This document shows positions 8,194 through 16,055 of a DNA stretch of 61,848 nt, one piece after another; the first letter of the stretch is position 1, and every line of letters starts with the position of its first letter. Source of the stretch: Archaeoglobi archaeon (lineage in GTDB: Archaea; Halobacteriota; Archaeoglobi; Archaeoglobales; Archaeoglobaceae); contig JAPDIW010000036.1 in NCBI GenBank assembly GCA_029259415.1, positions 1-61,848 of the forward strand, read 5' to 3'. The notes beneath the pieces were generated by a model. The model made no database searches and had not been told where the DNA came from. It saw only the letters and a program-made list of their open reading frames with translations. The translations under genes and the position numbers were made by a program.

Positions 8194-8736
8194 TCAAGCA
8201 AAAACCTTCTCCTCAAGCTTCCTGACTCTTCTGACAAGATCCTCTATTATCTCCTGCCTCGATCTCAGTGCTGCAATCTCTGCCTTCAGTTCTCCAAGCT
8301 CTCTTGTGTTCTCTTCGATTCTTGTGGAGAAGATGTCTATTCTTTTGTTAGTCTCATCTATTCTTGCCGTCAGCTCTTCTCTTACATAATCAATCCTTTT
8401 ATTTGTCTCATCCATTCTCGCTGTTAGCTCCTCCCTAACAGAATCGATCCTTGCCGTTAACTCTTTTCTTACGTCATCAATCTTCTTGTTAGTCTCATCT
8501 ATTCTTGCCGTCAGCTCCTCTCTCACATCATCTATCCTTTTATTGGTCTCATCTATTCTTCTCTCCAGAGAATCCATTCTCCTCTCTATGGCGTCCATCC
8601 TCTCGTTCATCGTCTCAATAGCGACCCTGAAACCCTCCAGCTGTCCCCTAACTTCAGCCTTGAACTCTCTGAACTCCTCCCTCATCGCCCCCATTATCAG
8701 GTCTCTGACCTTCTCTGCTATCTGCTGTGCATCCAT
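8194..8736 (-). CDS. Coiled-coil protein, short paralog
   Basis: A 180-residue paralog of the coiled-coil protein at 4742-5476, with the same N-terminus (MDAQQIAEKVRDLIMGAMRE), the same FREFKAEVRGQLEGF block and the same C-terminal cap. It has fewer of the 18-residue units (EELTARIDETNKRIDDVR type), so the two differ mainly in repeat number. Antisense to the surrounding toxin-antitoxin genes. The function is unknown. Confidence 0.8.
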   Translation of the reverse strand: MDAQQIAEKVRDLIMGAMREEFREFKAEVRGQLEGFRVAIETMNERMDAIERRMDSLERRIDETNKRIDDVREELTARIDETNKKIDDVRKELTARIDSVREELTARMDETNKRIDYVREELTARIDETNKRIDIFSTRIEENTRELGELKAEIAALRSRQEIIEDLVRRVRKLEEKVFA

Positions 8737-8811
8737 AAATCTAATTTTCAGGGATTTTATTTATCGTTTTCGTTGAATGAGACTGTCCAACCAGACACTC
8801 TCTTCTGGCTG

Positions 8812-8921
8812 AAAGGTGTGATTTTTGCGTTAAGGCTTCTTAGGTTAAAGTCACCTCGTCTGAACATCTCCCAAACCCAAAACCAACGAGACCTATTTCT
8901 ATTTACGAGAGAACTTAAAAC
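8812..8921 (+). repeat. Conserved toxin-antitoxin leader, copy 3
   Basis: Nearly identical to 6521-6639, from TCTGGCTGAAAGGTGTGA through CTATTTCTATTTACGA to the antitoxin ATG. It starts abruptly inside what is elsewhere the array repeat, marking a recombination breakpoint next to the coiled-coil gene. Confidence 0.7.
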
Positions 8922-9104
8922 ATGCCAAAGATAATCGATGCCATTTACGAGAACGGAGTTTTCAAACCCCTCCAGAAGGTTGATCTGAAGGAGGGGGAGA
9001 GGATTAGATTGAGACTGGAAGAAGAGGGGATGGCAGATATAATCAGAAGAAGGAGTAGAAAATCGCAGCAGCAAAAAGTTGACAAACTCAATTCTCGTAA
9101 CTAA
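8922..9104 (+). CDS. Orphan DUF104 antitoxin fused to toxin-derived sequence
   Basis: A 60-residue frame with an intact DUF104 core ([34 protein letters not shown]). Its last ~15 residues come from out-of-frame reading of toxin sequence: after RRRSRK the DNA jumps into the equivalent of toxin position ~6117 in the cassette at 5631-6250. The cognate toxin is therefore gone. It may still bind DNA or serve as a decoy antitoxin, or it may be dead. Confidence 0.75.
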   Translation: MPKIIDAIYENGVFKPLQKVDLKEGERIRLRLEEEGMADIIRRRSRKSQQQKVDKLNSRN

Positions 9105-9198
9105 CGACAAATTTATGGTTGAGAACGCTAAAAAGGTAACTAAGGCGTATTATCTTATAGAAGAATTTAACGATCTGATGGAGACGTTTCCGTAATAA
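9062..9198 (+). pseudogene. PIN toxin remnant (C-terminal part only)
   Basis: TCGCAGCAGCAAAA, TTGACAAACTCAATTCTCGT and onward match bases ~6115-6250 of the toxin at 5813, including [14 protein letters not shown] and [15 protein letters not shown]. One three-base deletion is visible (GGTTGGAAC became GGTAAC). The first two thirds of the toxin, with its catalytic Asp, are missing. This is a deletion derivative of a duplicated cassette. Confidence 0.85.
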
Positions 9199-9498
9199 AG
9201 TCAAAGAATAAAGTCAAAATAGGATTTCTACCTCCCCTATCTTAACAACCCCAACTCTGGTGTGGATCACTTCTCCAACCTGACTTACGCCTCTCTGATA
9301 CTCAGCAGCCTTACTAATCCTGCTCACATTCTTTGACCGGTTTAGCAATAACACAAAAGCAGACGTTCTCTCCCTATCAGTCCTACCAGTCATTCTCCTG
9401 ACCTCCGACAGAACCCTCGGCTACTTCAACCCCTACGACATCCACTTTCCTTCCTGCCCTCCTCAACCGGCTTATCGAGCTTCTCGTGTGGCTGAAAG
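9199..9498. repeat. Duplicated intergenic segment (copy 2) with array repeat copy E
   Basis: Matches 6251-6520. The minus strand keeps about 50 open codons ending at about 9215, including AAEYQRGVSQVGEVIHTRVG. The array repeat occupies 9403-9498. Probably the remains of a third, unidentified small gene of the cassette. Confidence 0.5.
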
Positions 9499-9537
9499 GT
9501 GTATGAAGTTTGTATTAAGGCCTTCTTGGGGCTAAAG

Positions 9538-9608
9538 TCGCCTGTCTAAGCATCTCCCAAACCCACAACCGGCGAAACCTATTTCAATTTACAGACAGAA
9601 CTTAAACT
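9538..9608 (+). repeat. Conserved toxin-antitoxin leader, copy 4
   Basis: GCCTGTCTAAGCATCTCCCA, then GGCGAAACCTATTTCAATTT and the antitoxin ATG. The CGAAA plus AT-rich block is again positioned as BRE/TATA. Confidence 0.65.
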
Positions 9609-9803
9609 ATGCCAAAGATAATCGAAGCCGTCTATGAGAACGGAGTATTCAAGCCCCTTCAGAAGGTTGACCTCAAGGAGGGGGAGAGAGTAAAGTTAAA
9701 AGTGGAAAAAGACAAAAAAGAGATTTTGGAAAACTACAGAGGATTGTTTGGAAAATCGAGTGTAAAAGAGTTGCAAACACTTGAATGGGAGGCATTTATG
9801 TGA
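9609..9803 (+). CDS. DUF104 (VapB-type) antitoxin
   Basis: A 64-residue DUF104 protein with the invariant core ([32 protein letters not shown]) and a unique tail [28 protein letters not shown]. It overlaps the toxin start. Core identity to the antitoxin at 3119 is nearly complete up to residue 34, then stops abruptly. Confidence 0.88.
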   Translation: MPKIIEAVYENGVFKPLQKVDLKEGERVKLKVEKDKKEILENYRGLFGKSSVKELQTLEWEAFM

Positions 9804-10249
9804 TACTTCTCGACACCAACGTGTTCTATAACTTCCTATTTGAGACTGAGCTTACCGATAAGGCTACAAGGATACTTGAAATGGACGAAGAATTCTGCAC
9901 GACATTCACCGTGCTTAACGAAGTCGTGTATATAATCTCAAGAAAATTGGCTGAAAGAAAGTATGGTATTCGATCTTACTACGATTTTAGGTCACTGATT
10001 GCCAGTGAAGGTTATAACTTCTGTTCTCAGGAGATAGAAAGTCTGATGAGGCTCTTTGAGGATTTAAAAATAAATGTGCTTAACGACTGTCAAGATGTAG
10101 ACGAAGTATGCACAATCATGAGAACACACAAACTCCTCCCAAACGACGCCTTAATAGCAGCAACATGCAAGCATTATGGCATCAAGAAAATAGCAACCTT
10201 CGATGATGACTTCAGGATGGTTGACTTTCTCGAGGTGGTTGAGATTTAG
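9785..10249 (+). CDS. PIN-domain (VapC-type) toxin
   Basis: A 154-residue PIN ribonuclease: [15 protein letters not shown] holds the first Asp, [11 protein letters not shown] the Glu, and [12 protein letters not shown] with [10 protein letters not shown] the last cluster. The start may be ATG 9785 or GTG 9800; the latter begins right at the first strand and overlaps the antitoxin stop. The last 38 residues are the shared block. Confidence 0.87.
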   Translation: MGGIYVILLDTNVFYNFLFETELTDKATRILEMDEEFCTTFTVLNEVVYIISRKLAERKYGIRSYYDFRSLIASEGYNFCSQEIESLMRLFEDLKINVLNDCQDVDEVCTIMRTHKLLPNDALIAATCKHYGIKKIATFDDDFRMVDFLEVVEI

Positions 10250-10258
10250 ACTCCCAAC

Positions 10259-10320
10259 CTCTGACAGAACCCTCGACCCCCCGCCTCTCTCAACTGGCTC
10301 ATCGATCTGTTCTGGCTGAA
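10259..10320. repeat. Array repeat, copy F (shortened)
   Basis: CTCTGACAGAACCCTCGACC to TCTGGCTGAA, with an internal deletion. It closes the toxin-antitoxin array on the right. Confidence 0.5.
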
Positions 10321-10477
10321 ATCACTCCCTATCAGGCTTTTTTGAGGAAGTTACTGCTGAAAGAGTCTTTGAGTATAGAAAAGTGTGGTTGTTTTAGGAG
10401 TAAAAAATATTTTGGAATACTGCGCCAAATTCAAGCTTCAGTCAACTTTAAATATAATTGATGATGGTTTTAACTTC

Positions 10478-12007
10478 ATGAGGAAAATTTACTTCTTATT
10501 CATCTTACTTGTTATATTGCTCCCAATTGTTCTACCAACGGTTTTGCTCTTCTTTTACCCTTCAACGACGGTGCTTGAGGTTGCTAAGCTAAGCTCACCA
10601 CCAAACGAGAATTCAAACCCGTTTGCAGATGAGCCACCAGCAAACCCCTTTCTGGATAGTGTATGGGCAGAGAGCCACAGAAACAGCTACTGTCAGGCAA
10701 GTTCCCCCTTTAATGCACCCTGTCATCCGGAAAAGCTGAAATTTCAGTTCCTGCTCCTCTACGACCTGCCAATAACAATAGCCTTTTCAAAGCCATATCC
10801 GGACGGAAAGAGAGTAGCATGGGTCTCTACTGTCGGCTTTACTGGCAAAATAGCGAAGATAGACCTGGAAAACTTTACCGTGATTGATGAAGTTAAGCCT
10901 GAGAAGCACGAAATGGGAATCAGCGGGGCTTACAGCATTCTCTCAAATTACACCTTCTTCGTGCCAAAGCTGGACAGGATTGAAGCCTACGGTGACAGAG
11001 TTGCCGGAAACAGGTTGTCGAAGATAGAGCTGAAGAGGGTTTTTGAAATTCCTGAAAGTGCTCTGTGTGATAGCGATGAAAAAATTGTTGGAATTACGAT
11101 GACCTACGACGGGATGATAGCCTTTGCAACCAGCCATGCAACAGTCGGAGTTGTTTCGCAGGATTTCGAAAAGTATGATGTGTTCCACATAGGAAACTGC
11201 TCTGAGAGGGTTTCGAACTCCATCGCTGCGGACGAGAATGGCGGGATTTACGTTGTGACGGATAAGGCGATGTACAGGATAAACTGGGATGGTGAGAAGC
11301 TCACTCTCGGCTGGAGAGCGGAGTACATGACTGGCAGCCAGATGGCGGGGAGGCTCGGAAAGGGTTCCGGATCAACCCCCTCGCTGATGAACTGTGGAGA
11401 TGACAGGTTTGTGGTGATAACTGACGGGCAGAAGCTGATGCGCATGGTTCTCTTCTGGAGAGACGAGATTCCTGAGGACTGGAAAGGGCTGGAGGGGAAA
11501 GACAGGAGAATTGCTGCAGAAGTTCCCGTAACTTTCGGTTTTGAGACGGATGAAAGTTATTCAGAGCAGTCGGTTCTCGTCAGAAGCTGTTCGGCAGTGA
11601 TAACAAACAATAGGCTCGGCTTGAGGATACTCGATTTGCTTCCCGAGAGATTTCAGCCATTCTCCATGCTTGTTTCCAACCTTCCCGGCGTAGCTCCATA
11701 CGGAGTTGAGAAGTTTGTATGGGATGGCGAGAGCAGGGAGCTGAGAAAAGCGTGGGCAAATAAAGATGTTAGCTTTCCGAACGCCATACCAACAATGAGT
11801 GCCAAAACCAACCTTTTCTATGCAATAGGGCAGAGAGGTGGATTCTGGACGCTTGAGGCGGTAAACTGGGAGAGCGGTGAGAGTGTGTGGTACGCTAAGG
11901 TCTCTCCGCTTCCCGCACACAACAGCTTTTACGCTGCGACCGAGATAGGGCCAGATGGCTGCATCTACAGCGGAACCTTGTGGGGGATTATGAGGTTTTG
12001 TGAATGA
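10478..12007 (+). CDS. Membrane-anchored beta-propeller protein of unknown function
   Basis: A protein of about 509 residues with an uncleaved N-terminal anchor (MRKIYFLFILLVILLPIVLP). A short Pro/Asn-rich linker and a large extracytoplasmic domain follow. Repeated strand-turn-strand units such as DENGGIYVVTDKAMYRINWD and GPDGCIYSGTLWG are typical of PQQ/YVTN-like propellers. The ATG at 10478 is chosen because it starts the signal; the frame is open to 10385 without family support. Several cysteines (YCQASS, APCH) lie just after the anchor. No enzyme motif is recognised. It is transcribed alone, before the fprA operon. Confidence 0.72.
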   Translation: MRKIYFLFILLVILLPIVLPTVLLFFYPSTTVLEVAKLSSPPNENSNPFADEPPANPFLDSVWAESHRNSYCQASSPFNAPCHPEKLKFQFLLLYDLPITIAFSKPYPDGKRVAWVSTVGFTGKIAKIDLENFTVIDEVKPEKHEMGISGAYSILSNYTFFVPKLDRIEAYGDRVAGNRLSKIELKRVFEIPESALCDSDEKIVGITMTYDGMIAFATSHATVGVVSQDFEKYDVFHIGNCSERVSNSIAADENGGIYVVTDKAMYRINWDGEKLTLGWRAEYMTGSQMAGRLGKGSGSTPSLMNCGDDRFVVITDGQKLMRMVLFWRDEIPEDWKGLEGKDRRIAAEVPVTFGFETDESYSEQSVLVRSCSAVITNNRLGLRILDLLPERFQPFSMLVSNLPGVAPYGVEKFVWDGESRELRKAWANKDVSFPNAIPTMSAKTNLFYAIGQRGGFWTLEAVNWESGESVWYAKVSPLPAHNSFYAATEIGPDGCIYSGTLWGIMRFCE

Positions 12008-12091
12008 CTTACTCCTAATAAGTCTTAAGCGATATTTATAATTTCGAAAATCGTAAGAAGGAGATTTATACTTTTAGGTCGAATTTCTAAC

Positions 12092-13261
12092 ATGAAACCG
12101 GTAGAAATTAAGGACAACGTGTTTTGGGTTGGGGCGATAGACTGGAACGAAAGAGATTTCCACAATTTTCTGACGAGAAGAGGGCTTACTTACAACTCCT
12201 ACCTGATAATGGACGAGAAAATCACTCTAATTGATACGGTAAAGCACAAATTCGTGAAGGAGTCTATGGAGAGGATAAAGAAGGTCGTTGACCCCTCAGA
12301 AATCGACTACGTTGTTGTGAACCACATTGAGCCAGATCATTCGAGTGGTTTGCCCGACACAATGAAAATCGCCAAGAACGCCACAATTCTGTGCTCTCAA
12401 AGAGCAAAAGACGGAATCTGCAAGTACTACGACTGCGAGGGGTGGGACATTAGGGTCGTCAAAGGTGGAGATGAGGTCAAGATTGGCAAAAGAACGCTAA
12501 CGTTCATCGACATGACAATGCTCCACTGGCCTGACAGCATGGCGACCTATCTTAAGGAGGATAAGCTTCTATTCTCCAACGACGCCTTCGGACAGCATAT
12601 TGCCAGCGAGGAAAGGTTTGATGAAGAGCTTGGCTTGGAGGAGGCGATAAGCTGGACAAAACTTTACTACGCCAACATCCTCATGCCCCTCGCCGGCCTG
12701 ATAAAAAAGAAGCTCTCCGAAATCCAGAGTTCTGGATTGGAGATAGAAATGATAGCTCCAAGCCACGGAGTAATCTGGAAGAATCCGGGCAGGATTGTAG
12801 AAGCATACTCAAAGTGGGCGAACTTCGAGAGCGGGAACAAGGTTGTTGTTGTGTTCGACACAATGTGGCATTCAACTGAGAAACTTGCCGAGGCAATTGC
12901 CGATGGAGCGGGCAGTGAAGGAGCGGAAGTCAGGCTTTTCCATATCAGAAAAGACCCGTGGGCGGATATTGTGACAGAAATACTGGATGCAAAAGCCGTT
13001 GCGATAGGCTCTCCGACGATTCACAACGGCCTGTTCCCACCAGTTGCCGGCTTTCTGACTTACCTCAAAGGGCTGAAGCCTCAGAACAAGAAGGGACTTG
13101 CATTCGGCTCATACGGCTGGAACGGCAACGCTGTTAAGGAGATTCAGAAAATTCTGGAAGAGCTGAAGTTCGAAACGCTTGAACCACTGATGGTCAAGTT
13201 CAGACCGACTGAGGAGGAGTTGCAGAAGGCCTTTGAGCTTGGAGCGGAGCTGGCGAGATGA
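12092..13261 (+). CDS. fprA: Flavo-diiron protein (FprA-type oxygen/NO reductase)
   Basis: A 389-residue soluble protein that reduces O2 (or NO) to water (or N2O) at a di-iron site, protecting an anaerobe. The N-terminal metallo-beta-lactamase domain shows the iron ligands in VVNHIEPDHSSGLP and later HWPDSMATY and NDAFGQH, with a distal His in APSHGVIWKNP. The C-terminal flavodoxin domain starts at about residue 250 (KVVVVFDTMWHSTEKLAEAI) and binds FMN. It heads a three-gene flavoprotein operon and overlaps the next gene in an ATGA. In A. fulgidus this gene order (flavo-diiron, Isf, AfpA) is known. Confidence 0.93.
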   Translation: MKPVEIKDNVFWVGAIDWNERDFHNFLTRRGLTYNSYLIMDEKITLIDTVKHKFVKESMERIKKVVDPSEIDYVVVNHIEPDHSSGLPDTMKIAKNATILCSQRAKDGICKYYDCEGWDIRVVKGGDEVKIGKRTLTFIDMTMLHWPDSMATYLKEDKLLFSNDAFGQHIASEERFDEELGLEEAISWTKLYYANILMPLAGLIKKKLSEIQSSGLEIEMIAPSHGVIWKNPGRIVEAYSKWANFESGNKVVVVFDTMWHSTEKLAEAIADGAGSEGAEVRLFHIRKDPWADIVTEILDAKAVAIGSPTIHNGLFPPVAGFLTYLKGLKPQNKKGLAFGSYGWNGNAVKEIQKILEELKFETLEPLMVKFRPTEEELQKAFELGAELAR

Positions 13262-13845
13262 TACTCGGCATTTCGGGGAGCCCGAGAAAGAAAGCAACTG
13301 AATACGTGCTCACAGAAGCTCTGAGAATGCTCGAAGAGCGGGGTTTTGAAACCGAATTTTTTACAGTTAGGGGGAAGCAGATTAGCCCCTGCCAGCACTG
13401 CGATTACTGCCTGAGACACAAGAAGTGCAGAATTGAGGACGACATGCAGGAACTCTATGGAATGCTGGGAGAAGCGAGAGGGATAGTGATGGCCACTCCT
13501 GTCTACAACGGTGGGGTGAGCGCGCAGATAAAGGCGGTAATGGACCGCTGCAGGGCTCTGGTTGCAGCAGACTACGACTTCTTTCGCGGAAAGGTTGGGA
13601 TGGCGATTGCAGTCGGGGGAGACAGGATAGGTGGGCAGGAGTTTGCCATACAGCAGATTCTGACCTTCTACATCCTCAACGGTATTATTCCCGTTAGTGG
13701 GGGGTCATTTGGAGCAAACCTTGGCGCGACATTCTGGAGCAAGGATACGCTGGATGGAGTTAAGGAGGACGAGGAGGGGTTCAGGAGTTTGAGGAAAACC
13801 GTCAAAAGATTTGCCGAAATGCTGAAAATGCTGGAAGGTGTTTAA
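13258..13845 (+). CDS. isf: Iron-sulfur flavoprotein (Isf)
   Basis: A 195-residue NADPH-dependent FMN reductase-like protein with a compact cysteine motif CQHCDYCLRHKKC (about residues 44-56) that binds one [4Fe-4S] cluster next to FMN. The N-terminus LGISGSPRKKATEYVL is the flavodoxin-like phosphate loop, and ATPVYNGGVSAQIKAVMDR is the family flavin-binding stretch. It passes electrons between ferredoxin and acceptors in anaerobes and probably supplies the upstream flavo-diiron protein. It overlaps both neighbours, so the three are translated together. Confidence 0.92.
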   Translation: MILGISGSPRKKATEYVLTEALRMLEERGFETEFFTVRGKQISPCQHCDYCLRHKKCRIEDDMQELYGMLGEARGIVMATPVYNGGVSAQIKAVMDRCRALVAADYDFFRGKVGMAIAVGGDRIGGQEFAIQQILTFYILNGIIPVSGGSFGANLGATFWSKDTLDGVKEDEEGFRSLRKTVKRFAEMLKMLEGV

Positions 13846-13846
13846 T

Positions 13847-14419
13847 ATGGGAGAGAAAAAGAAGAGGGTTGCCTGGGGGGTTACCGGAAGTGGAGACAGG
13901 CTGCCAGAGACCGTTGAGGTGATGAAAGATATAAGTAGGAGATATCCAGACGTTGAGATAGCGGTTTATCTATCAAAGGCCGGAGAAGAGGTTGTTAAGT
14001 ACTACAAGCTGATGAAAGACTTGAAGGAGACCTTTGGGTCTGTGAGGGTTGAGATTGACGCCAACAAACCATTCTTAGCAGGACAGATTCAGGTCGGGAG
14101 GTATGAGTTTCTGCTGATTGCTCCTGCAACCTCAAATACCGTTGCAAAGATTGCGATGGGCATTGCTGACACTCTTCTGACAAATGCGGCAATAATGGGT
14201 CTCAAGGCCTACGTTCCCCTCTATATCATGCCATCCGACTACAAAGAAGGAGAGGTGGTAACGAAGCTACCCAACGGCAGGGATTTGAGGATAAGGGTGA
14301 GAAAAGAGGATGTTGAGCACGTGAGAAGGCTCGCTCAAATGGATGGCGTTACGATGCTAGAAAAGCCCGAGGACATTTACGATGTGTTCAGGAAGCACTT
14401 TGGAGAGCCCAAACTATAG
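13847..14419 (+). CDS. afpA: Archaeoflavoprotein AfpA
   Basis: A flavoprotein of about 190 residues in the HFCD/dihydromethanopterin-reductase-like superfamily: VAWGVTGSGDRLPETVEVM is the flavin phosphate loop, and LLIAPATSNTVAKIAMGIADTLLTNAA is the family hallmark. In A. fulgidus AfpA takes electrons from ferredoxin. ATG 13847 sits after GGAAGGTG; an upstream GTG at 13838 overlaps isf. Third gene of the fprA operon, so it is likely part of the same oxygen-detoxification electron chain. Confidence 0.9.
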   Translation: MGEKKKRVAWGVTGSGDRLPETVEVMKDISRRYPDVEIAVYLSKAGEEVVKYYKLMKDLKETFGSVRVEIDANKPFLAGQIQVGRYEFLLIAPATSNTVAKIAMGIADTLLTNAAIMGLKAYVPLYIMPSDYKEGEVVTKLPNGRDLRIRVRKEDVEHVRRLAQMDGVTMLEKPEDIYDVFRKHFGEPKL

Positions 14420-14470
14420 CACTTGGTTTGCATTCTCACCTTAACTTCAACGGGTTAAAAGCTCAAGGGT

Positions 14471-15022
14471 CTATAGGAGGACATCTGTAACGAATCCTTC
14501 CGGGATGACACGTTCCTTTAACCCTTCAGAATGGATGACGGCAAATCCTGTGGAATCTTCAAAGTTCAATCCACCATGAGCACCTCTGTAGTGGAAATCT
14601 GGAATTCATAGCCTTTTTTAGCAGTAACTACGAAGTCCCCCGCATCTTTCGTTGAACATCAATCCCAAAACTCTTTCAAAAGCCTTTGGATATTCGGCTC
14701 CAAATTCATACTCTTCGAGACTGAAAACGTCGCTTTCATCTGACACAAACACTTCGTTGCCCCTCCGGAAGAATATGAATTCCACGCTTTCTATATCACA
14801 AAGAGCCTCAAAGATTTTCTCCTGTTGTTCGGTAAGGGTGTAAATATGAGCCATCCTTGGCCCGCTTTGCGCCACGACGACTTCAGCTTTTTTCTTGGTT
14901 TTCATCTCGTACTCATCCGGATCCAAATTCGTTAGAGCATTTAGCCCTCTTCCCTCGAACTCTAAGGTCAAGTCCATGTGGTCCTTCTTTTCAATTCCGA
15001 GCATGCTCCGTCCGTGGTCCAT
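14471..15022 (-). pseudogene. Alkaline-phosphatase-superfamily protein, truncated and frameshifted
   Basis: Reading the minus strand, the frame from 15022 runs to NERCGG and then hits a stop at 14618. Removing one G from the GGGGG run (14638-14642) restores CGDFVVTAKKGYEF. A second frame change then gives PDFHYRGAHGGLNFEDSTGF and a C-terminal helix ending at a TAG at 14471-14473. The HGG motif followed by an acidic strand is the C-terminal metal-binding end of type I phosphodiesterases, phosphoglycerate mutases and alkaline phosphatases. The N-terminal two thirds, with the nucleophile, are missing. So this is a dead 3' fragment; one frameshift could be a sequencing error, but two plus truncation cannot. 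Confidence 0.7.
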
Positions 15023-15094
15023 TTATAAAGCTTACATTGGTTATGTCTCCACGTTGATTATGTTTTTACTCATATTGCTTCTTCACCATAAACC

Positions 15095-15373
15095 TCATAA
15101 ATCCTTTGTAGAATCTTTCATACAAGCGGGGGTTGCCGAGCGGACAAAGGCGCAGGATTCAGGGTCCTGTCCCGTAGGGGTTCGAGGGTTCGAATCCCTC
15201 CCCCCGCACTGCGTATAACCGTTTTTTAGAACTGCCAGATACTGTCTGAGCTGAATTTCCAGAAAAGCCGACAGGTTGATGCCTATTGTTTTTGCTGCGT
15301 CCACCAGATTTTTATCCACTGTTAGGGTTAATTTTGTCTTGTTGGTCTTCTGCCTTGGCATAATTTTATTCAT
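15095..15373 (-). CDS. Ribbon-helix-helix (CcdA-like) protein reading into tRNA-Leu
   Basis: The first ~55 residues are a convincing ribbon-helix-helix antitoxin or repressor: KTKLTLTVDKNLVDAAKTIG then NLSAFLEIQLRQYLAVL. The frame then runs antisense through the whole tRNA-Leu gene, giving the characteristic false tail CGGRDSNPRTPTGQDPE. The body is real; the tail is created by joining the gene to the tRNA, as happens when an integrative element inserts at a tRNA 3' end. The start is ATG 15373 or 15361. No partner toxin is apparent. Confidence 0.65.
   Translation of the reverse strand: MNKIMPRQKTNKTKLTLTVDKNLVDAAKTIGINLSAFLEIQLRQYLAVLKNGYTQCGGRDSNPRTPTGQDPESCAFVRSATPACMKDSTKDL
15126..15208 (+). 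tRNA. tRNA-Leu (anticodon CAG)
   Basis: The acceptor stem is GCGGGGG with CCCCCGC. The anticodon stem is CAGGA with TCCTG around TTCAGGG (anticodon CAG). There is a long variable arm typical of class II tRNAs. The T arm is GAGGG-TTCGAAT-CCCTC, and the discriminator is A at 15208. No intron. Everything from its 3' end to about 21.5 kb has the character of an integrated element. Confidence 0.95.
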
Positions 15374-15607
15374 ACGTATTTATTGATAAACCTTGCCATC
15401 CTAAGGCAGAGAGGCTTAGGGTGTCATCATACAAATAACTTAAAAACATTACAATCACTTAAAAAATATATAACTCTGCAATATTCTAACTCCCACCTGA
15501 TTCTGAAAAATATATCATCACACTTCTTTTGAGACCTTATAAACGGTTCAATCCATTTCGTTAGGAATCCACCCAAATACCGTTCTGCAAATTCAACGCG
15601 TTCCTTG

Positions 15608-16015
15608 TTAAACGTCTGTGGTCTGATTTTTTTTCGGACGGTATTGGGGATTTAGATACTTCGACACACCTTCCAAATCTTTTTTGAGGCTCTCTTCATC
15701 ATTGTATTCTCCGTTATGATGTTTATATAGGATAAGAAACAAACCATCATAAACGAAGTAATAGGCAGAAATTCCTTTTATTCTTTCTACAGGGTCTTTT
15801 TTGTATAGCCTGGCGACATCTGAAACATTAAAGCGTGTCATTCGTTCCAATAATCCTTTTAAATCAGCTTCCTCCATGCCCTTTTCCCTAATAAGATTGA
15901 ATAGGTAATTTTTATAAAGTTTGTTTGTTTCTTGTATTCGCTTTGCAATTCCTAAGATTTTGTTGATCTCTTTCTGATTGATGTTTGTAATCTCATTCAA
16001 TACCCCTATTGTCAA
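15608..16015 (-). CDS. Uncharacterised protein, element 1
   Basis: A 135-residue protein, Lys/Glu-rich and mostly helical by eye (NQKEINKILGIAKRIQETNK, EEADLKGLLERMTRF), with a central YYFVYDGLFLILYKHH strand region. I recognise no family. It is the last of three leftward genes downstream of a winged-helix regulator (16355-16696), so it is probably under that regulator. The 234 bases between this gene and the RHH gene to its left show nothing. Confidence 0.6.
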   Translation of the reverse strand: MTIGVLNEITNINQKEINKILGIAKRIQETNKLYKNYLFNLIREKGMEEADLKGLLERMTRFNVSDVARLYKKDPVERIKGISAYYFVYDGLFLILYKHHNGEYNDEESLKKDLEGVSKYLNPQYRPKKNQTTDV

Positions 16016-16055
16016 GATGTCCTCTAAAGCATTGCAAATGTCAAATTCTCCAACG

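Noticed and set aside
3047-10320. CRISPR array as explanation for the repeated segments
   Set aside because: Copies are ~70-120 bases, irregularly spaced by whole genes and imperfect; no short repeats with uniform spacers are present and no cas genes are seen.
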